Below are positions 24,585 through 37,588 of a stretch of 64,000 nucleotides of DNA, piece after piece. How positions within the stretch are numbered: position 1 is the stretch's first letter; each line of letters starts with the position of its first letter. A model generated the notes under the pieces. It did no database searches. It was not told the origin of the DNA and worked only from the letters and a program-made list of their open reading frames with translations. The position numbers were made by a program, and so were the translations under genes. The stretch comes from Trebonia sp963759545 (GTDB taxonomy: Bacteria; Actinomycetota; Actinomycetes; Streptosporangiales; Streptosporangiaceae), in assembly GCA_963759545.1 (NCBI GenBank), contig CAVXAB010000004.1, positions 62,001-126,000 of the forward strand. The letters run 5' to 3'.

Positions 24585-26751
24585 GTGACGGACACAGGCA
24601 GCTCAGGAGGGGCAGGACCGGCAGGCGCGGGCAGGGAATCGGGGGCCGGCGGCATACGCAATGTCGTGCTTGTCGGCCATTCGGGGAGCGGGAAGACAAC
24701 GCTGGCAGAGGCGCTCCTCATGTACACGGGTACCATCCCCCGCGCCGGGCGGGTCGAGGACGGCACCACGGCCAGCGACTTCGACGAGGTAGAGATCAGG
24801 CAGAAGCGGTCGGTGAACCTGGCCCTGACGCCGTTCGTTTCCGACGGGATAACCGTCAACCTGCTCGACACGCCCGGGTACGCGGACTTCACCGGCGACC
24901 TGCGGGCGGGGCTGCGCGCGGCGGACTGCGCGCTGTTCGTGGTGGCGGCCACCGAAGGGGTGGACGGGGTAACCCGGCTGCTCTGGGACGAGTGCGCGGC
25001 CGTGGGGATGCCGCGGGCGGTCGTCATCACCAAGATCGACCACGGGCGCGCCGACTATCGCGACGGTGCTCGCTGAGTGCCAGGGGGCGTTCGGCGAAGG
25101 GGTGCTGCCGCTGTACCTGCCGGTTCCCGGCGCGGGCGGCACTGGGGTCAGCGGGCTCATCGGGCTGCTTTCCGAGACGCTGTACGACTATTCCTCGGGG
25201 ACGCGGGACGCGTCGCCGGTGTCCGCGGAGTCCGACGTCGAGCGGATGGCGCCCGAGCGGGACACGCTCATCGAGGGGATCATCACCGAGAGCGAGGACG
25301 AGACCCTCATGGAGCGGTACCTGTCCGGCGAGACGGTGCCGACCGACGTGCTCATCTCTGACCTGCTGACCGCCGTCGCGCAGGGGTCGTTCTACCCGGT
25401 GCTCGCCGTTTCCTCGCCGCTCGGCATCGGCATGGCGGAGCTGCTTGAGATCGTCACCCTGGCGTTCCCCTCGCCGCTTGCGCACCCGCTGCCGCCCGTG
25501 ACGTCGGCCGCTACCGGCGATCCGGTCGAGGGGCTCTCCTGCGACCCGGACGGTCCGCTGCTCGCCGAGGTCGTGAAGACCACCTCCGACCCGTACGTCG
25601 GGCGGATCTCGCTCGTGCGCGTGTTCTCAGGGACGCTGCGCGCCGACATGTCGGTGCACGTGTCCGGGCACGGGCGGGCCGCGCGGGGGCATCCGGACCA
25701 TGACGACGACGAGCGGGTCGGCGCGCTCACCTCGCCCCTCGGCAAGCAGCAGCGGCCACTTACCGAGAGCCAGGCGGGCTCGATCTGCGCCGTGGCGAAG
25801 CTGTCCACGGCGGAGACGGGCGACACCCTGTCCTCGCGGGAGCAGCCGCTGCTCATGGAGCCGTGGACGATGCCAGACCCGTTGCTGCCCGTCGCGATCG
25901 TGGCCCGGTCGAAGGCGGACGAGGACAAGCTGTCCGCCGCGCTCGGCCGTCTTGTCGCCGAGGACCCGACGATGCGGCTCGAGATCAACCCGGAGACCCA
26001 CCAGCTCGTGCTCTGGTGCATGGGCGAGGCGCACGCGGACGTGCTGCTCGACCGGCTGTCCTCGCGGTACGGCGTCGCGGTGGACACCGTGACGCTGCGC
26101 GTGCCGCTGCGTGAGACGGTGTCGGTGTCCGCGCGCGGGCTCGGGCGGAACGTGAAGCAGACGGGCGGGCACGGCGAGTTCGGCATCTGCCACATCGAGG
26201 TGGAGCCGCTGCCTGACGGTGCCGCCGGTTTCGAGTTCGTCGACAAGATCGTCGGCGGCGTGGTGCCCAGGCAGTTCATCCCGTCGGTCGAGAAGGGCGT
26301 CAGGTCGCAGATGGAGGCCGGGGTCCTTGCCGGGTACCCGATGACCGGGCTCCGGGTGACGCTCTTCGACGGGAAGGCGCACTCGGTTGACTCCTCGGAC
26401 ATGGCGTTCCAGAAGGCCGGGCGCGCCGCGCTGAGGGACGCCTGCGAGAAGGCGTCACCGAGGCTGCTCGAGCCGGTCGACGAGATGTCGATCCTGGTGC
26501 CCGACGAGTACGTCGGCGCGGTCATGTCCGACTTGTCGGGCAGGCGCGGGCGGGTGATCGGGACCACGGCGGTGGGCATCGGGCGGACGCAGATCCGGGC
26601 CGAGGTGCCGGAGCTCGAGATCACCAGGTACTCGATCGACCTGCGGTCGGTGTCGCACGGCACCGGGTCGTTCACCCGCGGGTACCTGCGCCACGAGCCG
26701 CTCCCGTCCCACCTGGCGGCCAAGGTGGCGGCGGACTCCCGGCCCGGCTAG
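24585..26751 (+). CDS. Elongation factor G-like GTPase (EF-G2/FusA2 type; frameshifted)
   Basis: Translational GTPase paralogue. The GTG at 24585 has AGGAGG 8 bp upstream. G motifs: GHSGSGKTT (with Ser for the usual Val/Asp-rich EF-G form), LLDTPGYADF and ITKIDH. Domains II-V follow to SFTRGYLRHEPLP. A slip near 25062 splits the G domain at ADYR/TVLAECQ. The divergent G-domain start and an acidic insert (HPDHDDDE near residue 370) set it apart from housekeeping EF-G, resembling the actinobacterial FusA2 group of unclear role. It diverges from pgsA and converges on the HIT gene. Confidence 0.85.
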
Positions 26752-26760
26752 CCGACCCGC

Positions 26761-26803
26761 CGACGCCTGGCCGGCGGCCTTACAGGCCGCCGGCCAGGCG
26801 TCG
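26761..26803. terminator. 20-bp perfect hairpin at the convergent ends of the EF-G-like and HIT genes
   Basis: Two 20-nt arms (26761-26780 and 26784-26803) pair perfectly around a 3-nt loop TAC. The element starts 9 bp after the EF-G-like stop and overlaps the last codons of the HIT gene, whose probable TAA lies at the loop. Suitable for terminating both convergent transcripts. Confidence 0.75.
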
Positions 26804-27459
26804 GCCAGCAGCTTGCGGGTATCGGCCAGGAGCTGCGGCAGGACGCGGGTCCTGCCGACGACCGGCATGAAGTTAGTGTCGCCGCCCCAGCGCGGCACCA
26901 CGTGCTGGTGCAGGTGGGCCGCGATCCCCGCGCCCGCGACCGTGCCGAGGTTCATCCCGATGTTGAAGCCGTGCGGCCCGGAAACCATGCGCAGCGCGGT
27001 GATCGCGCGGCTCGTGTAGTCGCTGAACTCAGCGGTCTCATCGCGGGTCAGCTCCGTATAGTCGGCCAGGTGGCGGTACGGGCAGATCAGCACGTGGCCG
27101 CTGTTGTACGGGTACAGGTTCATGATCGCGTAGACGAGCCCGCCGCGGGCGACGATCAGCCCCTCCTCGTCGCTGAGCGTCGGCGCGATGCAGAACGGGC
27201 AGCCCTCGTGCGCGCCGGGCCCCGTCGGCTTGCCCTCGCCCTTGATGTAGGCCAGCCGGTGCGGCGTCCACAGCCGGCCGAACCCGTCGGGCATCCCGGA
27301 ATCGGGGAACTCCCCCTCCGGTGAAACTGAGCTCTCCGGTGAAACTGAGCTCTCCGGTGAAACCGGGGCCGCCGGGGAATCCGGCGAATCGGCGGCGGCG
27401 GCCGCAGGCGGCAGGTCCTGGCCGGGGCCGGCGGGTTCGGGCGACGAGGGAGCACTCAC
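26780..27459 (-). CDS. HIT-family nucleotide phosphorylase/hydrolase
   Basis: Histidine-triad protein related to mycobacterial Ap4A phosphorylase (Rv2613c type). The triad HLHQHVVPRW and the N-terminal GCPFCIAPTL cysteines are visible. The GTG at 27459 gives about 226 residues. The first 70 residues are a disordered Pro/Ser/Glu extension with three near-identical SVSPES units encoded by an 18-bp tandem repeat (27317-27364). In the given frame translation would run on through the hairpin into antisense EF-G; a one-base slip gives a TAA in the hairpin loop at 26780-26782, which I treat as the stop. Confidence 0.85.
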
Positions 27460-27524
27460 GGTACCGATGCTATCGGCGCGCCGCGGACGGTGCGCCCCGG
27501 CACCTGGCGTGCCGCGGCTGGCTG

Positions 27525-28415
27525 CTAGCGGTGGCCGGCTAGGTCGAGGAGGTCGTCCAGGATCCGGTCGATGGCCGTGACGGTCATCGTCACGTGGCCG
27601 GCGCCCGGCTCCAGGTGCCCGCGGGCACCGGGGATGTGCGCGGCGAGCCACCGGCCGTGCGCGAACGGGACCATGTTGTCCTGGTCGCCCTGCCAGATCG
27701 CCGCACGTCCGCTGAGGGCGTCCAGGTCGAATCCCCAGTCGGCGACGAACGCGAGGTCGTCGTCGCGCCAGCCCGCGATGCCGTTGCGGACGGCGCCGGC
27801 CAGGCCCTTGGCCAGGTCGGCGGCGAACTCGCCGGTCAGCACCGCCGCGTCGGCACCGGAGATGAGGCCGCCGAGCGCGGCGGCGATCTGCTCCCCGGTG
27901 ATCCCGCGCAGGGCGTCTGCCTCCTTGTCGAGGAACGGGGTGAGCTCGTCAGAGCCGCGGACCGCGAGGCCGAACTCCTCGATGTTCTCCGGTCCCATGC
28001 CTGCCAGGAAGTCCAGGCCCTCCGCCTGGTAGGGGGCGACGCCGGCGACAGAAGCGGTCCCGAGGCAGCGCCCGGGCGCGAGCGCGGCGCACGCCAGGGT
28101 GTGCGGCCCGCCGCCGGAGAAGCCGATCGACACGAACTCGTCAGCGCCGATCGCGTCGAGTACCGCGATGACGTCGGGGACGACGTCCGCCACGGTGCGG
28201 CCTGGCCGCGGTGTCGACCCCTCGTAACCGGGCCGCGCGGCCTGCACGATCCGCAGGTCCCGCGCGCCCGCGGCGCTGCCTAGCCGGTTGTTGAGTACCA
28301 GGCCCATCGGAGTGCCCTCGTGCACCACCAGGGCAAGCCCGTCCGCGGGTCCCGCCGTCTGGAACTCGATGTCCCTGCCGTCCGCGAGCCGGACTAGCCG
28401 CCGCTCAGTCTGCAT
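27525..28415 (-). CDS. Alpha/beta hydrolase
   Basis: A 296-residue alpha/beta-hydrolase fold protein. The nucleophile elbow is GFSGGG; the acid lies in IWQGDQDNMVP; the His is in LEPGAGHVTM. An oxyanion-region HEGTPMG follows the first strands. No signal peptide is present, so it is cytosolic. Substrate unknown. It lies between the HIT gene and the PPOX protein, all on the minus strand but spaced by 65-75 bp. Confidence 0.8.
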   Translation of the reverse strand: MQTERRLVRLADGRDIEFQTAGPADGLALVVHEGTPMGLVLNNRLGSAAGARDLRIVQAARPGYEGSTPRPGRTVADVVPDVIAVLDAIGADEFVSIGFSGGGPHTLACAALAPGRCLGTASVAGVAPYQAEGLDFLAGMGPENIEEFGLAVRGSDELTPFLDKEADALRGITGEQIAAALGGLISGADAAVLTGEFAADLAKGLAGAVRNGIAGWRDDDLAFVADWGFDLDALSGRAAIWQGDQDNMVPFAHGRWLAAHIPGARGHLEPGAGHVTMTVTAIDRILDDLLDLAGHR

Positions 28416-28490
28416 GCTGGCAGCCTAGCGGTACACCGGTCGAATCTCATGCCACGGCGAGCTTGCCACCAGCAAAGTCAGCGGCGCGCG

Positions 28491-28940
28491 CTACTGGCCG
28501 GGGTTGGCGTAGACCCGGTCCGGGTGGACGAAAACCGCGGTGCGGCGCTCCTCGCGCATTACCCGGTCGTAGGTGTCGAAGTCCTCGTGGGTACCGCCCG
28601 CCGCGGTGAAGATCTCGCGCAGCAGCAGGCGCAGGCGCTCCGCGTCGAAGCCGGGAGCCGGGTCATCGGGGCCGATGAGGTCGACGCGGCCCTCGGCCGC
28701 CGCCCATTGCCAGCCGGACCTGATGACGACGTTCGCGTAGGGACGGGCGCGCCAGTTGGCGAGCTTCCTCGTGCCGCCGCGCACGACCATGCCGACGACG
28801 CTCTCCCCGGTGACCGGGTGCGGCAACACGCCCGCGTTCACCACCGACGAAGAGATCGTCCCGTCGCCGCGGGTCACGGAGACCACCACGAGCCCGTGAT
28901 CCCCCGCTACCAGCTTCCTGAAGTCCTCGATGTTCGCCAC
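28491..28940 (-). CDS. PPOX-class, probably F420-dependent oxidoreductase
   Basis: 149-residue split-barrel flavin/F420-binding protein. The N-terminus has GLVVVSVTRGDGTISSSVVNAG, typical of the F420-binding PPOX group, and RGGTRKLANWRARPYANVVIRSGWQWAAAEG follows. Family members reduce diverse small molecules with F420H2. The LLM protein at 51738 is a second F420-type candidate, consistent with an F420-producing actinobacterium. Confidence 0.78.
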   Translation of the reverse strand: MANIEDFRKLVAGDHGLVVVSVTRGDGTISSSVVNAGVLPHPVTGESVVGMVVRGGTRKLANWRARPYANVVIRSGWQWAAAEGRVDLIGPDDPAPGFDAERLRLLLREIFTAAGGTHEDFDTYDRVMREERRTAVFVHPDRVYANPGQ

Positions 28941-28983
28941 GAGACCTATTCAACCCTGCTTCAGCCGGCGCAAGATCCTTCTG

Positions 28984-31584
<2,601 letters not shown>

Positions 31585-31735
31585 GATGCGATGCGGCCTT
31601 CCTGGCTTGCGTTGCCTCCAGTGCAGCCTAGCGGGAGCGGTACCGCCGGGCGCGCAGCCGACGCAAGGTAATAGCTCTGGCCGCCCGGTCTTTTATCGGT
31701 GGGCGTCCAGTCACGGTGCGCATTAGGGTTGGTCC

Positions 31736-34377
31736 ATGACCGATGCCTACCAGCAGCCGCCCGCTGCCCCCGTGCCCGATAAGAGGGTGCCAGACAAGCC
31801 CGCTCTCGACGGGCTCGAGGCGGTATGGAGCGAACGCTGGGAGGCCGACCAGGTATACCGGTTCGACCGGTCCAGGCCGCGTGAGTCGGTGTACTCCATT
31901 GACACGCCGCCGCCGACCGTGTCCGGGTCGCTGCACGTCGGGCACGTGTTTTCCTACACCCACGCGGACATCGTGGCCCGCTACCAGCGGATGAACGGCA
32001 AGGCGGTCTTCTACCCGCTCGGCTGGGACGACAACGGGCTGCCGACCGAGCGGCGGGTGCAGAACGTCTACGGCGTGCGCTGCGACCCGTCGGTGCCGTA
32101 CGACCCTTCGTTCGCGCCGCCGGTCTCAGTGGGCGGTTCTGGCGGGAAAAAAGCAGAGCTACCGATCTCCCGTGGCAACTTCATCGAGCTGTGCGAGCGG
32201 CTCACCGAGATCGACGAACGCGCCTTCGAGGACGTGTGGCGGCGCGTGGGCCTCTCCGTGGACTGGTCGCTGCTCTACACCACGATCGGTGACGACTCGC
32301 GGCGGGTGTCGCAGCGGGCGTTCCTGCACAACCTCGCCAGGGGCGAGGCGTACCGGGCCGAGGCGCCCACGCTCTGGGACGTCACGTTCCAGACGGCGGT
32401 CGCCCAGGCGGAGCTTGAGGACCGCGACTACCCCGGCGCGTTCCACCGGATCTCCTTCCACGGGACTGATTCCTCAACCACGGGCGGGCCCGTCTGGGTC
32501 GAGACCACGCGGCCGGAGCTGCTGCCCGCCTGCGTCGCGCTGGTCGCGCACCCGGACGACGCGCGTTACCAGGGGCTCTTCGGCGGCACCGTGCGGACGC
32601 CCGTGTTCGGCGTGGAGGTGCCCGTCTACGCGCACCCGCTCGCCGAGCCGGACAAGGGGTCAGGCATCGCGATGGTGTGCACCTTCGGCGACCTGACCGA
32701 CGTGACCTGGTGGCGGGAGCTCGACCTGCCCACCCGGGCCATCATCGGCAGGAACGGCCGGCTGCTCGCCGACCCGCCGGCCGGGTGCCGGCCGCGCCGT
32801 ACGCCGAACTGGCAGGGAAGACGGTGTTCTCCGCCCGCGCGCGCATGGCCGAGCTGCTGCGGGAGAGCGGCGACCTGGACGGCGAGCCGCGGCCGGTGAC
32901 GCGCCCGGTGAAGTTCTACGAGCGGGGCGACAAGCCACTTGAGATCGTCACCTCGGGACAGTGGTACATACGGAACGGCGGGCGAGACAGCCGCATCCGT
33001 TCCGCACTACTCGACCGCGGCCGGGAGCTGAGCTGGCACCCGGCGCACATGCGGGTGCGGTACGAGAACTGGGTGGAAGGCCTCGCCGGCGACTGGCTTA
33101 TCTCGCGGCAGCGGTTCTTCGGCGTGCCGTTCCCCGTGTGGTACCCGCTTGACGCCGCCGGCTCGCCGTTGTACTCGTCGCCGATCGTGCCGTTGTCGCA
33201 GGACGCGCTGCCCGTCGACCCGGCCTCCGACCCGGCGCCCGGGTACGACGAGTCGCAGCGCGGCGTGCCCGGCGGGTTCATCGCCGACCCGGACGTGATG
33301 GACACGTGGGCGACCTCCTCGCTGACGCCGCAGATCGCCGCCCGCTGGGGCACCGACCCTGACCTGTTCGCGCGGGTGTTCCCGATGGACCTGCGGCCGC
33401 AGTCGCACGAGATCATCAGGACGTGGCTGTTCGCCACGGTGACCCGCTCGCACCTGGAATTCGATTCGCTGCCCTGGTCGGATGCCGCCATCTCCGGGTG
33501 GATCCTTGACCCGGACAGGAAGAAGATGTCCAAGTCCAAGGGGAACGTGGTCGTGCCGACCGAACTGCTCGCGCAGTACGGCTCAGACGCGGTGCGGTAC
33601 TGGGCGGCCAACGGGCGGTACGGGGTGGACACGGTGTTCGACCCTGGGCAGCTCAAGGTCGGGCGGCGGCTGGCCATCAAGATCCTCAACGCGTCGAAGT
33701 TCGTGCTGTCGCTTGACGGGCCCGCCGGGCCGGCGACGTCGCCGGTCGACCGGTCCCTGCTCGCCGCGCTTGACGAGATGGCGCGGGAGGCTTCCGCCGC
33801 GCTGTCGTCTTATGACCACACCGGGGCGCTTGAGGCGATCGAGCGGTTCTTCTGGATGTTCTGCGACGACTACCTGGAACTGGTGAAGGCGCGGGCGTAC
33901 GGCGACAGCGGGGCGGGAGACAGTGGCGCGGGAGGCAGTGGCGCGGGAGGCAGTGGCGCGGGAGACGGCGGGGCATCCGCGCGCGGCACCCTCCGGCAGG
34001 CGCTCGGCGTGCTGCTGCGGCTGTTCGCGCCGTTCCTGCCGTTCGTGACGGAAGAGGCCTGGTCGTGGTGGCACGACGGTTCCGTGCACGCCGCGGCCTG
34101 GCCCTCCGCCGAGGTCGCGGCCGGCGCCGACGCGGGCGATCCCGCGGTGCTCGCGACCGCGGCGGCCGTGCTCGGCCAGGTGCGGAAGGCCAAGACGGCG
34201 GCCAAGCTCTCCATCCGCGCCGAGGCGGCGCGGGTCGTCGTGCGCGGGCCCGACGAGGCCGCCGTGCGGGCCAGCGAGCCCGACCTGCGGGCGGCGGGGA
34301 ACATCGCCGACTTCTCGTTCGAGCACGCGCCGGAGCTTGGCACCGAGGTCACCCTCGCGGAGTCGGTAGCGTCCTGA
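31736..34377 (+). CDS. valS: Valyl-tRNA synthetase (frameshifted, Gly/Ser insert)
   Basis: Class I aminoacyl-tRNA synthetase charging tRNA-Val. HIGH-type motif PPPTVSGSLHVGHV; KMSKSKGN catalytic loop; editing domain with VETTRPELLPACVALVAHP. A missing G in a G-run near 32790 breaks the frame at DPPAG/VPAAPYAEL; restoring one G joins it. The tandem-repeat insert GAGGSGAGGSGAG lies in the anticodon-binding helical domain. No C-terminal coiled coil is seen, which is the shorter actinobacterial/archaeal-like form. Being essential, the break is probably a sequence error. Confidence 0.93.
33897..33974 (+). repeat. Tandem 15-bp repeat inside valS
   Basis: Units close to GGCAGTGGCGCGGGA repeat about four to five times, encoding GDSGAG/GGSGAG blocks. 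The length is a multiple of 3, so the frame is kept. It forms a flexible loop in the helical domain of ValS. Confidence 0.75.
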
Positions 34378-34386
34378 GCCCCGGTG

Positions 34387-35482
34387 CTAGCGGCGGAGCC
34401 TGGGCAGCCGGGGCAGCGGGCCCGTGGGGAGCCGTGGCATCGCGCCGGCCGGGTGGGCCTTCGGCATCGGGCCGGTCACCGGGCCGAACCGGAGCACGGC
34501 CCGCTCGCCGACCAACTGATAGCCGAGCCTGCCGCCCCAGCGGTCCGACCGGTTCTTGTCGGTGATCATCACGACCTCGTCGACCCGGCCTGACGCGCCC
34601 GGCCAGGCACCCGCAAGCACGGCGCGGCTGACGGCCAGCGTCAGCGCGGTGGCGTAGCCGCTGTGGCGGCGTTCTGGCGGGGTGTAGACCATGCTGACCC
34701 GGACGGTCCCGGCGACCGGACGGGTCAGGGTCACCAGCGCCACCGGCTGGTGCGCGGGCTCACCGAACTGCGCGGGGTCACGGTGGTGCGGTATCGCCAG
34801 GTGGTGCGCGGCGTCCCTGCAGCCGGCTCGGCCGCTGCGGCACCTCCCAGAGGACCGCGCGGCCGTCGCTGATCAGGTCGGCGGCCAGGTCGGACGCCGA
34901 GCCAAGCCGTTCGGCCGCCTCGGCCGCGAACGCGGTGAGCCAGTCGGCGAGCAGCGCCCTGTCCCCTGCCGTCGCGCACCTGAGCCTGCCCGCGGGACCT
35001 GGCATCTCCACTCCCAGGGGCGCGCCCGCGAGCCGGTAGACGCGGCAGTTCCTGTGCCCGCGGACCGTCGTGCCCGCCCGCTGGCTCCACGCGGCCGCGA
35101 ACGCGTCCGCCACCTCGGTCGGCGCGTCGACGCCGAACACCTGCCTGCCCATCTTGGCGAGGGTGGCGGCGAGCGCGGCGCCCATCTCGGGTGCCTTGCC
35201 CGCGATCAGCAGCGGCGCCGAGGGATCGTGCACGAACGCGCCGCGCGGCTCGCCGCCGTCCGGCGGCTCCCACCAGCCGAACAGCACTACAGGACCCGCC
35301 GCCTCCGCTTGCTGGCCCGCCACCCGCGTACGCCACCCGGCCCTGGCGGCCTGCCCGTCCTTGGCGTCCCTGGCGGCCTGCGCCGCGGACAGCAGCAGGG
35401 TGTTCTCCGCCGCCCTCGACCTCAGGTAGCCGCCCGCCGCCGCGGCGAACTGGTCCAGGTCGAAGGTGGTACACCAGCCCAT
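34387..35482 (-). CDS. GNAT-family N-acetyltransferase (frameshifted), paralogue of the next gene
   Basis: Starts MGWCTTFDLDQFAAAAGGYLRSRAAENTLLL, then an N-terminal variable domain (FGWWEPPDGGEPRGAFVHDP) and, after a slip near 34835, a C-terminal GNAT core (VSMVYTPPERRHSGYATALTLAVSR). The frame change interrupts VPQRP; one base restores HHLAIPHHRDPAQFGEPAHQ. It is homologous along its length to the protein at 35716-36600. Substrate unknown. Its stop is near the valS stop (convergent). Confidence 0.78.
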
Positions 35483-35715
35483 AAGGTCATGCTTCCCGTC
35501 GTGCGTTCATGCCGGGATCTGCTCGATTCTTCTGGTGTTCTCGGTCGCGGCCGTCAGGCATGCCGGGGCACCCTTGCCCGTCTGGGCGGCCGGGTAGGTG
35601 GCGGTGCGGCCTGAGTGACAGGCGGCGGAACGTAACGGAAAATCTTCCCGGCAAGTAACATAATGCCTTCAAGTATGCAGTCTCCACCCCGGAACGCAAG
35701 ATTACCGACTGGTAA
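35483..35715. other. Intergenic region between the two GNAT genes
   Basis: 233 bp separating the paralogues, AT-richer near 35640-35715. It probably carries the promoter of the 34387-35482 gene; no clear motif. Confidence 0.4.
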
Positions 35716-36600
35716 CTAACGCGTGAAAAGGGCCAGCACGACCCGGTCCTCGACCGGGCGGTAACCGATCCGCTGGTAGATGGAATTGGACGTGGGATTG
35801 GCCAGGTCGGTGTAGAGCAGGACCTCCTCCGCGCCGGCTTCCCGCGCCCGCAGGCTCGCCGCGGCGGTGACGGCGCTGGCGTAGCCGTGGCCGCGTAGCT
35901 CCGGCGGCGTGTAGACGGGGCCGACCCTGAGCATCCCGGCCACCTGCCTGGTCACCCCGGCGATGGAGACCGGCCGGCCACCCGCCTCCCACACCAGGAT
36001 GCCCCCGTGGCTGAGCTTGTCGCGCACGCCGGCCGCCTGGTCCTCCCCCGCGTCCGTGTCGTGCACCTCGTCGACGAAGGCGGCGAACCAGTCGGTCAGC
36101 AGCGGCGCGTCGGAGTTCGCGGCAACGCGGGGCGCGCCGGCCGGCGCCGGTTCCGGCCAGGCGAGTTCGCCGAGCCGGTAGAGCCGCAGCCTGCGCTGCT
36201 CGGCCGTCTGCCCGCCTGGCGTGGCGGCCCGCCAGGCGGCGGCGAACGCCTCGGCCGCATCCGCGTGGCCGTTCACCCCGCGCAGCGGCCGGCCCGCCAG
36301 GGCCGCGGCCAGGCCTTCGGCGACGTTGGCGGGGACGGCGCTGAGCAGCAGCGGATGCGGCGGCGTGTGCAGGAAGGCCCCGCCGGCCGCGCCCGCCTGG
36401 TCGGCCCACCAGCCAAACAGCGGGCGGATCGCCGTACCGTGGCTTTCGCTGGCGCCGGCCGGCGAGGAGTACATTGCCCGGTTCACCCGCAACTGCTCGC
36501 TCACGGTGAGGATCACGGTGTTCCTGGCACGCTCGCGCGACAGGTACTCGCCGGCCGCCGCGAGGAACTCGGCCACGTCGCCGGTCGTCTGCCAGCCCAT
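35716..36600 (-). CDS. GNAT-family N-acetyltransferase
   Basis: About 294 residues. The start at 36600 (MGWQTTGDVAEFLAAAGEYL) matches the paralogue at 34387-35482; an ATG at 36609 would add three residues. N-terminal domain with LFGWWADQAG; C-terminal GNAT core VGPVYTPPELRGHGYASAVTAAASLRAREAG and YTDLANPTSNSIYQRIGYRPVED. The family is common in actinobacteria and its substrates are mostly unassigned. The tandem pair points to a local duplication. Confidence 0.83.
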   Translation of the reverse strand: MGWQTTGDVAEFLAAAGEYLSRERARNTVILTVSEQLRVNRAMYSSPAGASESHGTAIRPLFGWWADQAGAAGGAFLHTPPHPLLLSAVPANVAEGLAAALAGRPLRGVNGHADAAEAFAAAWRAATPGGQTAEQRRLRLYRLGELAWPEPAPAGAPRVAANSDAPLLTDWFAAFVDEVHDTDAGEDQAAGVRDKLSHGGILVWEAGGRPVSIAGVTRQVAGMLRVGPVYTPPELRGHGYASAVTAAASLRAREAGAEEVLLYTDLANPTSNSIYQRIGYRPVEDRVVLALFTR

Positions 36601-36819
36601 GCCCGTCATGGTGACACGCAGGCCACGGCGCGTGCATCCGGTTTTCGCGTTGAACCTGGCCAGGAACGGCGAAAGCCAACTCGGTGCACCAAATGCGGAA
36701 ATTTCACTATCCGGGCCGCCGCACGGCACTAAGGATTTCTTTTCGTGTGAATTCCGCAGCCTGTAAGCGCTTATAGGGCGGCCTGCGATGCTGCCACAAA
36801 GGGGGGCGCCCGACTTAGT

Positions 36820-36858
36820 GGATTGTCGACAACTCCACCGAGTGATTGTTGACAATCC
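36820..36858. promoter_or_regulatory. Operator dyad upstream of the GntR gene
   Basis: GGATTGTCGACAA (36820-36832) and TTGTTGACAATCC (36846-36858) are inverted copies differing at one base, each holding a TTGTNNACAA core. The right half overlaps the -35 hexamer of the promoter below, so a bound repressor would block it. A FadR/GntR regulator is encoded just downstream. Confidence 0.7.
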
Positions 36859-36878
36859 GCGGCGCCGGTACGTAGCGT
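36849..36878 (+). promoter_or_regulatory. Promoter of the GntR-aldolase-isomerase operon, probably leaderless
   Basis: TTGACA (36849-36854), an 18-bp spacer, then TAGCGT (36873-36878). The predicted start of transcription, about 7 nt further, falls on the ATG at 36885, implying a leaderless mRNA, common in actinobacteria. Confidence 0.55.
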
Positions 36879-36884
36879 CGAGGC

Positions 36885-37571
36885 ATGGCAGCAGGAACAC
36901 CCGGCGGTCCCCTGGCCGGGGAGGCGGCGCGCGCCCATGCCATTGCCGCGCTGCGGCGGGCCATCCTCAGCGGAGACCTCGCTCCTGGCCAGCGGCTTGT
37001 TGAGGAGGAGCTCGCCGGGACGCTCGGGGTGACGCGGCAGTCGCTGCGGGCCGCACTGCTTGATCTCACCGCCGACGGGCTGGTCGAGCGAATCCCCAAT
37101 CGCGGTGCGCGCGTGCGGGTCGTCACCACCGAAGAGGCCGTCGCGATCACCGAGTGCCGGATGGCCCTTGAGGCGCTGTGTGCCGCCAAGGCGGCGGAAC
37201 GGGTCACCGACGACGAGGCCGCCCAGCTGCGCGAGCTCGCGGAAAACCTCAAGCGCTCCGTCGCGGAGGGGAACCCGCTGAAGTACTCAGAGCTCAACCG
37301 GGAACTGCACCGCCGCGTCGGGGTGATCTCCGGGCAGACCGTCGCCGTCGGGCTGCTCGAGCGGCTGCACGCGCAGCTCGTCAGGCACCAGTTCCAGCTC
37401 GCCCAGCGGCCCGGCCGTCCCGAGGTGTCACTGCCCGAGCACGTGGCCATCGCCCACGCCGTCGCCGACCGGCGTCCGGCGGACGCCGACCGTGCCGTCC
37501 GCGTCCACCTGGCCAGCGTCATCGAGGCGCTGCGGGCGGACCATCCGTCCGATCGAGAAATATCCGCGTAA
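36885..37571 (+). CDS. GntR-family (FCD) transcriptional regulator
   Basis: 228 residues. The N-terminal winged helix has LRRAILSGDLAPGQRLVEEELAGTLGVTRQSLRAALLDLTADGLVERIPNRGARV split over the first 75 residues; the C-terminal FCD ligand domain ends with HVAIAHAVADRRPADADRAVRVHL, whose His residues usually bind a metal near the effector. It probably senses a carboxylate related to the two enzymes downstream (18-bp gap to the aldolase) and autoregulates through the dyad at 36820-36858. Confidence 0.88.
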   Translation: MAAGTPGGPLAGEAARAHAIAALRRAILSGDLAPGQRLVEEELAGTLGVTRQSLRAALLDLTADGLVERIPNRGARVRVVTTEEAVAITECRMALEALCAAKAAERVTDDEAAQLRELAENLKRSVAEGNPLKYSELNRELHRRVGVISGQTVAVGLLERLHAQLVRHQFQLAQRPGRPEVSLPEHVAIAHAVADRRPADADRAVRVHLASVIEALRADHPSDREISA

Positions 37572-37588
37572 GAGGAGCCTTGCCACCG

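Noticed and set aside
25392..26723. A 443-residue open frame antisense to the EF-G-like gene
   Set aside because: It mirrors the codon pattern of the opposite strand, has no recognisable domain, and the sense protein is clearly EF-G-like.
26455..26779. A C-terminal extension of the HIT protein antisense to the EF-G-like gene
   Set aside because: HIT homologues end at about the hairpin; the extension is the antisense of conserved EF-G domain V.
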